Counted from the first letter of the stretch, positions 40,027-48,878 are shown. The stretch is DNA of 49,750 nucleotides from Actinomycetes bacterium (GCA_021786195.1 JAJYNS010000122.1:24545-74294); one strand, 5' to 3'. Translations and numbers: made by a program. The notes: a model not told the origin generated them from the sequence alone.

Positions 40027-40032
40027 ATCTTA
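40027..40032 (-). promoter_or_regulatory. -10 box TAAGAT upstream of acpP
   Basis: TAAGAT on the minus strand in the 109-base plsX-acpP gap, giving a leader of about 55 bases that ends in a strong ribosome site. The -35 region (GGTCGC) is poor. Confidence 0.35.
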
Positions 40033-40074
40033 CGGCCTGAGAGGCGATCGCGACCTGCCCGGCGAGCTGCCACG

Positions 40075-41064
40075 CTAGGACTCGGCGCGCTCCTCGAAGC
40101 TCTTCGAGAGATGTCCGACGAGGTCCTTCTCGGCCATCTCGTGCGCGACCCGCACCGCGTTGACGATGGCTCGGGCGGTGGAGCTCCCGTGGCTGATGAT
40201 GCACACGCCGCCGACCCCGAGCAGCATCGCCCCGCCGGTCGACTCCGGGTCCAGCGCGGCCGCCTGGGGGAGCAGCGCGGGCAGGAGCACGTCGCCCGCC
40301 GCCTTGGTCTCCGGCGTCGCCGAGATCGCCTTGGAGAGCACCGACACGAAGACCTCGAGCGCTCCTTCCAGCGCCTTGAGCGCGACGTTGCCGGTGAAGC
40401 CGTCGGTCACGACGACGTCCGCGCCGCCGCGCAGCAGGTCGCGCCCCTCGAGGTTGCCGACGAAGCGCACCCCTGCGCCCGCGGCGAGGAGGCGGTGGGC
40501 CTCCTTGACGACCTCGCTCCCCTTGGAGGCCTCCTCCCCGTTGGACAGCAGGGCGACGGAGGGCTCGGCGACGCCGTAGCGGGCCTCGACGTAGATGCTC
40601 GCCATGCGAGCGAACTGCACGAGCCACTCGGGGCGGCAGTCGGGATTGGCCCCGCCGTCGATGAGCACGGTAGGGCGGCCGCCGGGGACAGGCAGCGGCG
40701 TCGCGATCGCCGGGCGGGCCACGCCGCGCAGGCGGCCGAGCTTCAGCACGGCGCTCCCCATGGCCGCCCCGGTGTTGCCGGCGCTCACCATCGCCGAGGC
40801 GCGCCGGTCCCGCACCGCCTCGGCTGCCCGGACGAGTGAAGAGTCGCGCTTGGTCCGCACCGCGCGCGCGGGGTCCTCGTCCATCGCGATCGACTCGCTC
40901 GCGGGGAGGATCTCGAGCCCCCCGACGTCGCCGAGCGTGCCGTCGTCGGGCCCGACTAGCACCACCTCGAGACCGAGCTCCTCATGGGCCTGGCGCGCGC
41001 CGGCCACGATCTCGCCCGGGGCCTTGTCGCCCCCCATGGCGTCGACGGCGACCGGGAGCGTCAG
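40075..41064 (-). CDS. plsX: phosphate acyltransferase PlsX, probable CTG start
   Basis: PlsX converts acyl-ACP to acyl-phosphate for phospholipid synthesis. Family landmarks: [18 protein letters not shown] at the N-terminus, [65 protein letters not shown] and [34 protein letters not shown]. The start that fits the family is a CTG at 41064 giving [13 protein letters not shown] and 329 residues. It overlaps the rpmF stop as CTGA. The nearest canonical in-frame starts are GTG codons deep inside rpmF (over 50 bases of overlap) or the ATG of DAMGGD, which would truncate the first strand. Confidence 0.92.
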   Translation of the reverse strand: MTLPVAVDAMGGDKAPGEIVAGARQAHEELGLEVVLVGPDDGTLGDVGGLEILPASESIAMDEDPARAVRTKRDSSLVRAAEAVRDRRASAMVSAGNTGAAMGSAVLKLGRLRGVARPAIATPLPVPGGRPTVLIDGGANPDCRPEWLVQFARMASIYVEARYGVAEPSVALLSNGEEASKGSEVVKEAHRLLAAGAGVRFVGNLEGRDLLRGGADVVVTDGFTGNVALKALEGALEVFVSVLSKAISATPETKAAGDVLLPALLPQAAALDPESTGGAMLLGVGGVCIISHGSSTARAIVNAVRVAHEMAEKDLVGHLSKSFEERAES

Positions 41065-41240
41065 TCGACCTCGATCGCCTGGCGGCCCTTGTACCAGCCG
41101 CAGTTCGGGCACACGACATGGGGCAGCTTTGCCCGCCGGCACTGGGGACAGCGGCTCTGTGCCGGCGCCGACAGCGACCAGGCCGAGGCCCGCCTGCTCC
41201 TGCTCTTGGACTTCGACGTCTTCTTCTTCGGGACCGCCAT
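41061..41240 (-). CDS. rpmF: 50S ribosomal protein bL32 (zinc-binding form)
   Basis: A 59-residue bL32: [17 protein letters not shown], then CPQC at residues 31-34 and CPNC at 44-47, the paired CxxC zinc site, and [11 protein letters not shown] at the end. The cysteine (zinc-dependent) form is kept. GGAAGAG stands just before the ATG. It lies between yceD and plsX, the standard order, and its TGA stop is shared with the plsX start region. Confidence 0.95.
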   Translation of the reverse strand: MAVPKKKTSKSKSRSRRASAWSLSAPAQSRCPQCRRAKLPHVVCPNCGWYKGRQAIEVD

Positions 41241-41303
41241 GGCGCTCTTCCTGCTCGCTCCGCCCGGGGCACCCGCCCCCGGCCTGCCTGCCCGGGCGCC
41301 GGC

Positions 41304-41900
41304 CTAACCGGACGGGACGCCCGAGCTCGGCGGCGCCGGATCCCGACGCCCCCGGCCACCTTGCGACGCGCCACCTTCGAGCACGGCGAGCGGGGCCCAC
41401 CTCGGGACCGGCACGGTCCCGCACGAGCACCGCTCAACGTTGCGGTTGGCGCCGCACTCGGGGCAGAGCCCGAGGCATCCCTCCCTGCAGAGGGGCGCGA
41501 GCGGCAGAGCGAGGATACACGCGTCGTGGACGATCGGGAGCAGGTCGAGCTCGTCGCCTTGCAGCCCGTAGGTGGTCTCGGCGTCGCCGCCGGCCACGCA
41601 CAGCTCGCGCACCTCGGCCTCGAGCAGTCCACCGGCCAGCTCGAGGCAGCGCCTGCACTCCCCCGCCCATGGAGCACGCACGGTCCCGGAGACGAGGATC
41701 CCGCCGTGCACGGACTCGAGCACGGCGTCGAGCTCGACCTCGTCCGTCTCGGAGACCCGAGAGCCGGTCACCGACAGTCCGGCGAACGGGCCGGAGATCC
41801 GGACCTGCCGGCGTGCGCCCGGCTCGCGCAACAGCGCCGCCACCGGGACGGTCCACCGGTTGTCGTGGAGCCGGCGCGCTCCGGCCGGCACGGGCGTCAT
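41304..41900 (-). CDS. yceD: YceD/DUF177 family protein
   Basis: A 198-residue protein of the DUF177 family: GTVRAPWAGECRRCLELAGGLLEAEVRELC, then LDLLPIVHDACILALPLAPLCREGCLGLCPECGANRN, with two cysteine pairs typical of the family. DUF177 proteins are implicated in 23S rRNA accumulation in plants and bacteria and are nearly always encoded beside rpmF, as here. A glycine/proline-rich tail of 30 residues is extra. The ATG overlaps the preceding stop (ATGA). Confidence 0.9.
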   Translation of the reverse strand: MTPVPAGARRLHDNRWTVPVAALLREPGARRQVRISGPFAGLSVTGSRVSETDEVELDAVLESVHGGILVSGTVRAPWAGECRRCLELAGGLLEAEVRELCVAGGDAETTYGLQGDELDLLPIVHDACILALPLAPLCREGCLGLCPECGANRNVERCSCGTVPVPRWAPLAVLEGGASQGGRGRRDPAPPSSGVPSG

Positions 41901-42478
41901 GCGAGGTCCTGGTCGAACAGGCCGTCACCGGGCGAGGGGTCCGGGAGGCCGAGCGCGACGTCTTCCTCGGGATCGGGATCGGGCGTCGCCGCCAGGCGCT
42001 CGCGGTGCTCGTGCACCATCCGCAGCGTGCGGTCGAGCGCGATCTCGAAGGTGGCGAGCCTGCGGTCGACGGCGTCGTTCGCCTCGTGGCGCAGCCGGCG
42101 CGCCTCGGCCTCGGCCTCGGCGACGAGCCGGTCGGCGTGGTGCCGGGCCTGGCGGACGACCTCGGTGCGCTCGACCATGCGGGCGGCCTGGGCCCGAGCC
42201 TCGTCGAGCAGCTCCGCCGCGTCCCGCTCGGCGAGCCTGAGCAGCTCGTCGCGATCCTGCAACAGGCGGCGGGCTCGCTGCAGCTCGCCCGGGAGCCCGG
42301 CGCGGACGGACTCGAGCAACGCGAGCAGCTCGTCGCGCCCGACGATCGCCGAGGACGACAGTGGCATCGACTTCGCCCGCTGGACCATCGAGATCGCCTC
42401 CTCGAGCAGGGGCGCCACGTCGGCCTCGCCGGGCTTGGCGTCGGCGCCCGGTGAGTCGTCGCCGTCCTGCCTAGGCAT
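41897..42478 (-). CDS. coiled-coil DivIVA/Rv2927c-like protein
   Basis: A 193-residue, highly charged protein with a coiled coil through most of its length (about residues 55-165: LLRLAERDAAELLDEARAQAARMVERTEVVRQARHHADRLVAEAEAEARRLRHEANDAVDRRL). The N-terminus has AISMVQRAKSMPLSSSAIVGRDELLALLESVRAGLPGEL, as in the actinobacterial proteins encoded between coaD and yceD that are described as cell-division-initiation or ATP-synthase-b-like. Function is unproven. The ATG overlaps the coaD end by 8 bases. Confidence 0.8.
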   Translation of the reverse strand: MPRQDGDDSPGADAKPGEADVAPLLEEAISMVQRAKSMPLSSSAIVGRDELLALLESVRAGLPGELQRARRLLQDRDELLRLAERDAAELLDEARAQAARMVERTEVVRQARHHADRLVAEAEAEARRLRHEANDAVDRRLATFEIALDRTLRMVHEHRERLAATPDPDPEEDVALGLPDPSPGDGLFDQDLA

Positions 42479-42950
42479 CGAAGCGCCCCTTGATCCGGGC
42501 GAGCACCGGGTCGGGCACGAAGGCGCTCACGTCCCCGCCGAAGCGGGCGATCTCGCGCACGAGGCGAGAGGCGATGAACGAGCTCGAGGAGCCGGTGGGG
42601 ATGAACAGCGTGTCGATCCCGGAGAGCTGCCGGTTCATCTGGGCCATCTGGAGCTCGTTCTCGAAGTCGGTCACCGCGCGCAGACCCTTCACGATGATGT
42701 CGGCGCCGACGTCGCGCGCGACGTCGACCACGAGGGTCGACATCGAGACGGTGCGGACCGTCGGCCAGGAGCCGACGGTCTCGTGGATCATCTCCTCCCG
42801 CTCGGCGGCGCTGAAGAGCGACTCGGACTTCTGGGGGTTGCGCAGGACGGCGACGACGACCTCGTCGAAGAGCCGCACGGCGCGCTCGACCACCTCGAGA
42901 TGGCCGTTGTGGAACGGGTCGAACGACCCCGGGAACAGCGCCCTCGTCAT
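42471..42950 (-). CDS. coaD: phosphopantetheine adenylyltransferase
   Basis: A 159-residue enzyme of coenzyme A synthesis, joining 4'-phosphopantetheine with ATP. The nucleotidyltransferase motif is GSFDPFHNGHLEV (HxGH), with RNPQKSESLFSAAEREEMI, KGLRAVTDFENELQMAQMNRQL and SSSSFIASRLVREIARFGGDVS. Length is the family standard. ATG overlaps the rsmD stop (ATGA), the usual rsmD-coaD pair. Confidence 0.96.
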   Translation of the reverse strand: MTRALFPGSFDPFHNGHLEVVERAVRLFDEVVVAVLRNPQKSESLFSAAEREEMIHETVGSWPTVRTVSMSTLVVDVARDVGADIIVKGLRAVTDFENELQMAQMNRQLSGIDTLFIPTGSSSSFIASRLVREIARFGGDVSAFVPDPVLARIKGRFDA

Positions 42951-43543
42951 CGGCCGCCTGCCCCGGGCTGCGCGCCGGCCCCGCTGCGACGCTCCCTGCT
43001 CGCCTTGGCCGGCGAAGCCGCCTCGGTCGCCACGGTGACGAGCGTACCGCCGTAGCGGTAGGCCCTGTAGAGGTGCCAGGGGGGCACGAGCTCGACCGGG
43101 GACGAGCTCTCCAGCACGGCCGTCTCGGCGCGCAGGCGCTCGAGCAGGGGCGCCCATCGCTCGAAGCGGTAGGGCGGGTCGAGCAGGGCGAGGTCGTAGC
43201 GACCGACCGCAGGGTCCGAGACGAAGGCCAGGGCGTCGGCCCGCACGAGCCGGGTGGAGAGATCGCCGCCGAAGCCGACCGCGGCGAGGTTGGCGCGCAC
43301 CGCTGCCAGGGCGTCGGCGTCGCGGTCGACGAAGGTGACCGACGCCGCGCCCCGTGAGAGGGCCTCGATGCCGAGGGCGCCGGAGCCGGCGAAGCAGTCG
43401 AGGACCACGGCTCCCTCGACGCCGCCGAGAGAGCCGAGCACGTCGAAGATCGCCTCGCGCACCCGGTCGCTCGTCGGGCGCACGGAGGGCTTGGCCGGGG
43501 CGAGCAGGCGGCGACCCCGCGCCGTTCCGCCGATGACGCGCAC
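42947..43543 (-). CDS. rsmD: 16S rRNA (guanine-966-N2)-methyltransferase RsmD
   Basis: A 198-residue SAM-dependent methyltransferase. RVIGGTARGRRLLAP at the N-terminus, RPTSDRVREAIFDVLGS, the SAM loop VLDCFAGSGALGIEALSRGA, and the catalytic LLDPPYR (DPPY) are all present. It methylates G966 of 16S rRNA. The GTG at 43543 is preceded by TACCGT with a 6-base gap, and there is no ribosome site, so the rsmD-coaD operon probably starts leaderless right after recG. Confidence 0.95.
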   Translation of the reverse strand: MRVIGGTARGRRLLAPAKPSVRPTSDRVREAIFDVLGSLGGVEGAVVLDCFAGSGALGIEALSRGAASVTFVDRDADALAAVRANLAAVGFGGDLSTRLVRADALAFVSDPAVGRYDLALLDPPYRFERWAPLLERLRAETAVLESSSPVELVPPWHLYRAYRYGGTLVTVATEAASPAKASRERRSGAGAQPGAGGR

Positions 43544-43549
43544 GGCCGA

Positions 43550-43555
43550 ACGGTA
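43550..43555 (-). promoter_or_regulatory. -10 box TACCGT, leaderless start of rsmD
   Basis: TACCGT on the minus strand, then 6 bases, then GTG at 43543. It lies in the 19-base gap after the recG stop. Confidence 0.45.
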
Positions 43556-43562
43556 CCGCCGC

Positions 43563-45914
43563 TCAGCTCTTGAGCAGGTAGGCGGCCTCCTCCTCGCCGA
43601 CGAAGAGCTCCAGCTCCTCGGCGAAGGCCGGATGGCGCTCGAGCCCGGGGTCGGCGTCGAGCACCGCACCGGCCAGCTCGCGTGCCGGCACGACGAGCTC
43701 CTCGTCGCGCACGAGCGAGGCGAGCCGGAGATCGTTGCGCCCTTTCTGCCGCACGCCGAGCAGCGTCCCCTCGCCCCTCAGCTCGAGGTCGACCCTCGCG
43801 AGCTCGAAGCCGTCGGCGGTCTCCTCGAGCGCGCGAAGCCGCCTCGCCGCCGCCGGCGCCAGGCCCGGGGCAGCGAAGAGGTAGCAGGTCGCCGGCGTCC
43901 CCCCGCGCCCCACCCGGCCCCTCAGCTGGTGGAGCTGCGCGATGCCGAAGCAGTCCGCGTCCTCGACGACCACGACCGTCGCCGAGGGCACGTCGACGCC
44001 GACCTCGATCACCGTCGTCGCGACGAGCACGTCGAGGGCACCCCGGCGGAACGCGGCCATGACGGCCTCCTTGTCCCCCGGCCGCATCTGGCCGTGCAGG
44101 ACGCCGATGCGCAGGCCGGCGAGCTCGCCGGCGGCGAGGCGCTCGGCCTCCTCGACGACCGAGCGCAGGATCCTCGCCGCTCCGGCGCCAGCGCCTCGGC
44201 CTGGTGCGCCACGGGCACGATCGCCGCCGGGAGCCTCGTCGACCGGGGCGGCTCCAGGCTCGCCTGCCGCCTCCAGGTGCCCGAGGGCCTCCGGCTCCAC
44301 CTCGCCGTCCTCGGGCTCCTCGCCGGGCCGGACGAGCGGGCAGACGACGTAGCTCTGCCGGCCCCGGGCGGCCTCGGCGCGCACGTGGCGCCACGCCTCC
44401 GCCTCCCCCGCCGCAGTCGACGCCCAGACGGTCCTCACCGGCAGCCGCCCGGGCGGGAGCTCCCCGAGCAGGGTGAGGTCCAAGTCGCCATAGAGGGTCA
44501 TCGCGGCCGTGCGGGGTATGGGCGTCGCCGTCATGACGAGCAGGTCCGGCTCCAGCCCGGAACGGCCCTTCTCCCGCAGCGCGGCCCTCTGGTCGACGCC
44601 GAAGCGGTGCTGCTCGTCGACCACGGCGACGCCGAGGGACGAGAAGCGCACCTCGTCCGAGAGCAACGCGTGGGTCCCGACGACGATGTCGATCGCGCCC
44701 TCGGCGAGCCGAGAGGTGAGGCGGGACCTCTCCGATGCCGGGGTGCGGCTCGTGAGCAGGGCGACCTCGAGCGGCCGCTCACCGCCGAGCCGGCAGGCGT
44801 CGGGCACGCGCAGCCCCGAGAGCAGCCGGAGCGCCGCCAGCAGGTGCTGCTCGGCGAGCACCTCCGTCGGGACCATCAGCGCGCCCTGGTGGCCCCCGTC
44901 GACGGCGAAGAGGAGGGTCGCCAGCGCGACCACGGTCTTGCCCGAGCCGACGTCCCCCTGGAGCAGCCGGTGCATCGCCGTGGGCCGCTCGAGGTCCCGG
45001 GCGATCTCGCGCAGGCCCTGGCGCTGTGCCGAGGTGAGCTCGAAGGGCAGCCCTTGGACGAAGCGCCGGACGAGCTCGCCCCGGGTCGAGTGCCGGATGC
45101 CCCTCGAACGCGCCGCCGCAGCCCGCCGCCGCAGCTGCAGGGCGACCTGGAGCCGCCACAGCTCGTCGAAGGCGAGCCGACGCCTCGCCGCCTCCCGCTC
45201 CGCCTCCGAGGCGGGCTCGTGGATGCCGTGGAACGCCTCCGAGCGCGACACGAGGCCGAGCTCGCGGCGGCGCTCCGCCGAGAGCGGGTCGACGAGCGCG
45301 CCCTCTTCCTCGGCTCGCCTCAGCGCCTCCCGGACGATCGCGGCGATCTCGTAGGAGGCGATCCCGGACCGCTCGGACTGGCGGTAGAGCGGGACGATCC
45401 TGCCCGTCTGGCGCTGCCTCCGACGGCTGCCCGGGCGGGCCGGGCCGGGAGCGCCGGCGACGGCCCCCGAGCCCTGTGCCCGCGGCGAGACGCCGATGAG
45501 GTCGAGGAGCGGGTTGGTCATCTGCAGCCCTCCCCGGAACGCCGCAGGGCGGCCGTGGACGACGACCTCGTCGCCCCCGGCGAGCTGCCGGGCGCGCCAG
45601 GGCTGGTTGAAGAAGGTCACCGGCAGGCGCGCGCCGCTGGAGTCGGCCAGAAGGACCTGGACGACGGTGCGTCGGCCCCGGGCTCGGCGCGTCGAGACGC
45701 TGAGGACCCGGGCCCGGACGGAGGTCTCTCGGCCTTCGACCAGCTCCGAGATCGTGGTGATCGACCTCCTGTCCGCCCAGTCTCGGGGGTAGTAGGTCAG
45801 CAGGTCCAGGACGGAGCCGACGCCGAGCGCCTCGAGCGCCTGGGCGACGCGCGGGCCGACGCCGCTGAGCTCGGTGACGCCGATCTCGGCGAGACGGGCA
45901 AGGCGCCGGGCCAC
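43563..45914 (-). CDS. recG: ATP-dependent DNA helicase RecG
   Basis: A 783-residue superfamily 2 helicase that reverses stalled forks. The N-terminal wedge begins VTELSGVGPRVAQALEALGVGSVLDLLTYYPRDW; the OB fold follows. Helicase motifs: LLQGDVGSGKTVVA (Walker A), VVDEQHRFG (DExH), TATPIPRT, GQMRPGDKEAVMAAF, LVATTVIEVGVDVPSA and QLHQLRGRVGRG. GTG 45914 gives MARRLARLAEIGVTELSGVGP and avoids overlap; ATG 45968 adds 18 low-complexity residues and overlaps fakA by 47 bases. A Gly/Ala-rich insertion (about 520-560) sits between the helicase lobes. Confidence 0.95.
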   Translation of the reverse strand: MARRLARLAEIGVTELSGVGPRVAQALEALGVGSVLDLLTYYPRDWADRRSITTISELVEGRETSVRARVLSVSTRRARGRRTVVQVLLADSSGARLPVTFFNQPWRARQLAGGDEVVVHGRPAAFRGGLQMTNPLLDLIGVSPRAQGSGAVAGAPGPARPGSRRRQRQTGRIVPLYRQSERSGIASYEIAAIVREALRRAEEEGALVDPLSAERRRELGLVSRSEAFHGIHEPASEAEREAARRRLAFDELWRLQVALQLRRRAAAARSRGIRHSTRGELVRRFVQGLPFELTSAQRQGLREIARDLERPTAMHRLLQGDVGSGKTVVALATLLFAVDGGHQGALMVPTEVLAEQHLLAALRLLSGLRVPDACRLGGERPLEVALLTSRTPASERSRLTSRLAEGAIDIVVGTHALLSDEVRFSSLGVAVVDEQHRFGVDQRAALREKGRSGLEPDLLVMTATPIPRTAAMTLYGDLDLTLLGELPPGRLPVRTVWASTAAGEAEAWRHVRAEAARGRQSYVVCPLVRPGEEPEDGEVEPEALGHLEAAGEPGAAPVDEAPGGDRARGAPGRGAGAGAARILRSVVEEAERLAAGELAGLRIGVLHGQMRPGDKEAVMAAFRRGALDVLVATTVIEVGVDVPSATVVVVEDADCFGIAQLHQLRGRVGRGGTPATCYLFAAPGLAPAAARRLRALEETADGFELARVDLELRGEGTLLGVRQKGRNDLRLASLVRDEELVVPARELAGAVLDADPGLERHPAFAEELELFVGEEEAAYLLKS

Positions 45915-45921
45915 GGCGCGG

Positions 45922-47610
45922 TCACTCGATCGAGACGAGGAAGGGGTAGAGGGGCTGCCCGCCGGCATGCCGCTCGAGGCTGAGCTCGGGGTGCTCGGCC
46001 CGGAGCCACTCCGCCACGATGCGGCTGTCCGCGGTGGTGGCCCCCTGCCCTTCGATCAGCGTGACGATCTCCTGGCCCGGGCGGACGAGCCGGGCGAGCA
46101 GGTCGCAGGTCGCCTGGGCCAGCGTCGGGGCGACCGACTCGATCCCCTGGCGGGAGAGCCCGAGGTAGTCGCCCGCCTCGATCCTGCCGCAGGGCGCCTC
46201 GCCCGCTCGCACGGCCCGGGTGACCTCGCCGGCGACGATCCTCGACGCCGAGCGAGCCATCGCCTCGGCGTTCTCGTCGACCGACGCCTGGGGGTCGTAC
46301 TCGAGCAGGGCGGCGAAGCCCTCCTGGATCCCCCGCGTCGGCACGACCCGGACCTTCTTCGCCGTGACGGCGGCCGCCTGCTCGGCGACGGGGACGATGT
46401 TCGAGTTGTTCGGCAGCACGACCACCTCCTCGCCTCGCGCCTGGTCGAGCGCGCCGAGGATGTCGGCCGTCGAGGGGTTCATCGTCTGGCCCCCGGCGAC
46501 GACGACCTCCACGCCGAGCGATCGGAAGATCCTCGACACGCCGTCACCGGTGGCGACCGCGACGACCGAGGTCGCCGGCGGCGGCCCGGGGGGGGCCGGC
46601 TCGGCGGCGCCGCGTCCGGCCTGGCGGACCCAGAGCTCCTCTTCGACCTGCTCGGCGAGGTCGGTCACCCTGATGTTCCGGGGCCGCCCGGCGTCGAGCG
46701 CGGCATCGAGCGCGGCGCCGGCGTCGTCGGTGTGGATGTGACAGCTCCAGGTGCCCTCGCCGCCGACGACGACGATCGAGTCGCCGATGCCATCCCAGAC
46801 CTGCTTGAGCGGGGGGATCGCCTCGTCTGGGGCGTCGAGCAGGAACATCACCTCGAAGCGCTGGCCGCTCGGGGCTCCACGGCCCGCCTCGTCCCCGGAC
46901 CGCTCCTTTGGTGCCGAGCCGGTCGAGCGGACGAGCTCGCCGACCTCGGGGGGCAGCTCGAGCTCGCCGCCGCGCACCTCGCCGGTGACGCCGGCCGCGA
47001 GGGCGTCGAACAGCAGGACCAGCCCGGCGCCGCCGGCGTCGACGACCCCCGAGGCGGCCAGCACCGCAAGCTGCTCTGGCGTGCGCCACAGCGCCTCGAC
47101 CGCCGCCCGCCTTGCGAGGTCGAGCACCTCGACGAGCCCAAGACCGCGTCCCGCCGCGTCGGCCGCCGCGTCGGCGACCGACAGCATCGTCCCCTCGACG
47201 GGCCGCAGGACGGCCTGGCGAGCCGCCGATGCCCCGGCGGCGATCCCGGAGGCGACCGTTGCCGCGCCGAGCTCCCCCGACGCCGACCGCTCGAAGGTCC
47301 GCGCCATCGCCCTCAGCACCTGGCAGAGGATCACGCCCGAGTTGCCTCTCGCCCCCATCAGCGAGCCATGGGCGATCGCGCCGCACACGCCGGGGAGCCC
47401 GGGCGGCTCGGGGAGCCCGGAGATCTCCGCGACGACGGCCTCGACGGTGAGCAGCATGTTCGTCCCGGTGTCGCCGTCGGGGACCGGATAGACGTTCAAC
47501 CGGTTGATCACCGCCTGGTGGCGCCGCAGAAGGTCTCGGAAGCAGACCATCGCGCCGGCCAGGCCGCCGGCGTCGAGCGCGGGGATCCCGCCCTCGGCGT
47601 GCCGATCCAT
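45922..47610 (-). CDS. fakA: FakA-type fatty acid kinase ATP-binding subunit (DAK2/YloV)
   Basis: A 562-residue protein. The N-terminal DAK2 kinase domain has LNVYPVPDGDTGTNM (metal-binding Asp45 and Asp47) and GARGNSGVILCQVLRAM; the centre links to a YloV/DegV-related C-terminal half with SVVAVATGDGVSRIFRSLGV, VVLPNNSNIVPVAEQAA and VIEGQGATTADSR-like segments. FakA phosphorylates fatty acids presented by a FakB (DegV) partner for entry into phospholipid synthesis, which links to plsX in the same block. No fakB is in the window. ATG 47610 has TACCAT 8 bases upstream. Divergent from rpmB, as in many bacteria. Confidence 0.92.
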   Translation of the reverse strand: MDRHAEGGIPALDAGGLAGAMVCFRDLLRRHQAVINRLNVYPVPDGDTGTNMLLTVEAVVAEISGLPEPPGLPGVCGAIAHGSLMGARGNSGVILCQVLRAMARTFERSASGELGAATVASGIAAGASAARQAVLRPVEGTMLSVADAAADAAGRGLGLVEVLDLARRAAVEALWRTPEQLAVLAASGVVDAGGAGLVLLFDALAAGVTGEVRGGELELPPEVGELVRSTGSAPKERSGDEAGRGAPSGQRFEVMFLLDAPDEAIPPLKQVWDGIGDSIVVVGGEGTWSCHIHTDDAGAALDAALDAGRPRNIRVTDLAEQVEEELWVRQAGRGAAEPAPPGPPPATSVVAVATGDGVSRIFRSLGVEVVVAGGQTMNPSTADILGALDQARGEEVVVLPNNSNIVPVAEQAAAVTAKKVRVVPTRGIQEGFAALLEYDPQASVDENAEAMARSASRIVAGEVTRAVRAGEAPCGRIEAGDYLGLSRQGIESVAPTLAQATCDLLARLVRPGQEIVTLIEGQGATTADSRIVAEWLRAEHPELSLERHAGGQPLYPFLVSIE

Positions 47611-47618
47611 GGCGCAGG

Positions 47619-47624
47619 ATGGTA
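47619..47624 (-). promoter_or_regulatory. -10 box TACCAT of fakA
   Basis: TACCAT on the minus strand, 8 bases before the fakA ATG, without a ribosome site; predicted leader 0-2 bases. Confidence 0.4.
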
Positions 47625-47727
47625 ACCTCGTCGCTCGCAAGCCGGGCATGCCGCGCGCGTGGTGACGCGGCTTGCAGCGGGAGGCGGCGCCGGACGGCGC
47701 CACCGCACGAGCGAGGTGCTGAGCGAC

Positions 47728-47946
47728 ATGGCAGCGGTGTGCGAGGTCTGCGGGAAGCACCCGAGCTTCGGCATGAACGTGTCGCACTCCCACCGGCGGA
47801 CCAAGCGCCGGTGGGACCCGAACATCCAGCGGGTGCGTGCCCTCGTCGGCGGGACGCCGAGGCGGCTGTCCGTCTGCACCTCCTGCATCCGGGCGGGCAA
47901 GGTGGAGAAGGCCGTGCGCGTCCCCTGGTCTCCGCCCGAGCCGTAG
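47728..47946 (+). CDS. rpmB: 50S ribosomal protein bL28 (zinc-binding form)
   Basis: A 72-residue bL28: MAAVCEVCGKHPSFGMNVSHSHRRTKRRWDPNIQRVRALV, then SVCTSCIRAGKVEKAV. Both CxxC pairs of the zinc-dependent form are kept. It is the only plus-strand gene in the right-hand 20 kb block. GAGGTG lies about 10 bases before the ATG. The divergent 117-base gap to fakA must hold its promoter; I cannot place it confidently. Confidence 0.95.
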   Translation: MAAVCEVCGKHPSFGMNVSHSHRRTKRRWDPNIQRVRALVGGTPRRLSVCTSCIRAGKVEKAVRVPWSPPEP

Positions 47947-47957
47947 CGAGGCTCGCC

Positions 47958-48878
47958 TCAGCCCAGCCGGTGCACGTAGCCCTCGACGGCGAGGGGCGAC
48001 CCGGCGAGGAGGCGCTCGGTCCGATCGCCGCTGCAGCGGCCTATCTGCACCGGCGCGCGCAGGCTGGACGCGCGGAACGCTGCGGCGACGGCCGCGGGGT
48101 CCGGGGCGGCGAAGACGAGCTCGAAGTCCTCGCCGCCGAAGAGCGCGTCGGCGAGGGTCGCTCCCGGCCAGACCGGTACCTCGTCGAGCACGATTCCGAC
48201 GCCGGAGGCGCTCGCAAGGCGGTCGAGGTCGAGCGCGAGCCCGTCGGAGACGTCGATCATCGCCCCCGCGCCGGCTGCTGCGGCCGCCCTCCCTTCCTGG
48301 AGGCGCGGCAACGGCCGGCGGTGCGCTCCCGCCAGCGCGGCGGCCGGGTGCCCGTCGCGAAGCGCCCTCAGCCCCGCGGCCGAGCGGCCGAGCGGCCCGG
48401 TGACGAACAGCGCGTCCCCCGGTCGTGCCCCTGACCGGAGGACCGGACGCCCGGCAGGGACGTGCCCGAGGATGGCGACAGAGATCACGAGGGCGCTCCC
48501 GGCAGAGAGGTCGCCGCCGACGACCGGACAGCCGTACCGCTGCGCAGCCTCGACCATTCCCTCGTAGATCCGCTCGAGATCCTCGAGGCTCCCTCCCGCC
48601 ACCGCGACGACGGCGGCGGTCGGCGTGCCGGCCATCGCGGCGACGTCGCTCAGGTTCACCGCGAGCGACTTCCAGCCGACATCGGCCAGGCTCGACAGGG
48701 CCCGGTCGAAGTGGACGCCCTCGACGAGGCAGTCGCTCGCGAGCAGCAGGCGCCCGGACGACCGGGAGAGCACGGCGGCGTCGTCGCCGATCCACGTCTC
48801 ACCCGGAGGAGCCTTCGGGAGCAGCCGCTCGAGCAGGGCGATCGCCTCGAGCTCGTCCGGGTGCCCGCCCGCGGTCAT
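47958..48878 (-). CDS. thiL: thiamine-monophosphate kinase
   Basis: A 306-residue ThiL that phosphorylates thiamine monophosphate to the diphosphate cofactor. Landmarks: TWIGDDAAVL, LLLASDCLVEGVHFDRALSSLADVGWKSLAVNLSDVAAMAGTP, VGGDLSAGSALVISVAILGHV, MIDVSDGLALDLDRLASASGVG and LFGGEDFELVFAAP, all metal- or ATP-binding segments of the AIR-synthetase-like fold. ATG 48878 is the first ATG and fits the family start; TTG 48908 is a longer option. thiL converges with rpmB, 11 bases between ends. Confidence 0.95.
   Translation of the reverse strand: MTAGGHPDELEAIALLERLLPKAPPGETWIGDDAAVLSRSSGRLLLASDCLVEGVHFDRALSSLADVGWKSLAVNLSDVAAMAGTPTAAVVAVAGGSLEDLERIYEGMVEAAQRYGCPVVGGDLSAGSALVISVAILGHVPAGRPVLRSGARPGDALFVTGPLGRSAAGLRALRDGHPAAALAGAHRRPLPRLQEGRAAAAAGAGAMIDVSDGLALDLDRLASASGVGIVLDEVPVWPGATLADALFGGEDFELVFAAPDPAAVAAAFRASSLRAPVQIGRCSGDRTERLLAGSPLAVEGYVHRLG

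Noticed and set aside
45915-45968. The longer recG start at ATG 45968.
   Set aside because: It adds a Pro/Ser low-complexity stretch that is the out-of-frame image of the fakA end, though it cannot be fully excluded.
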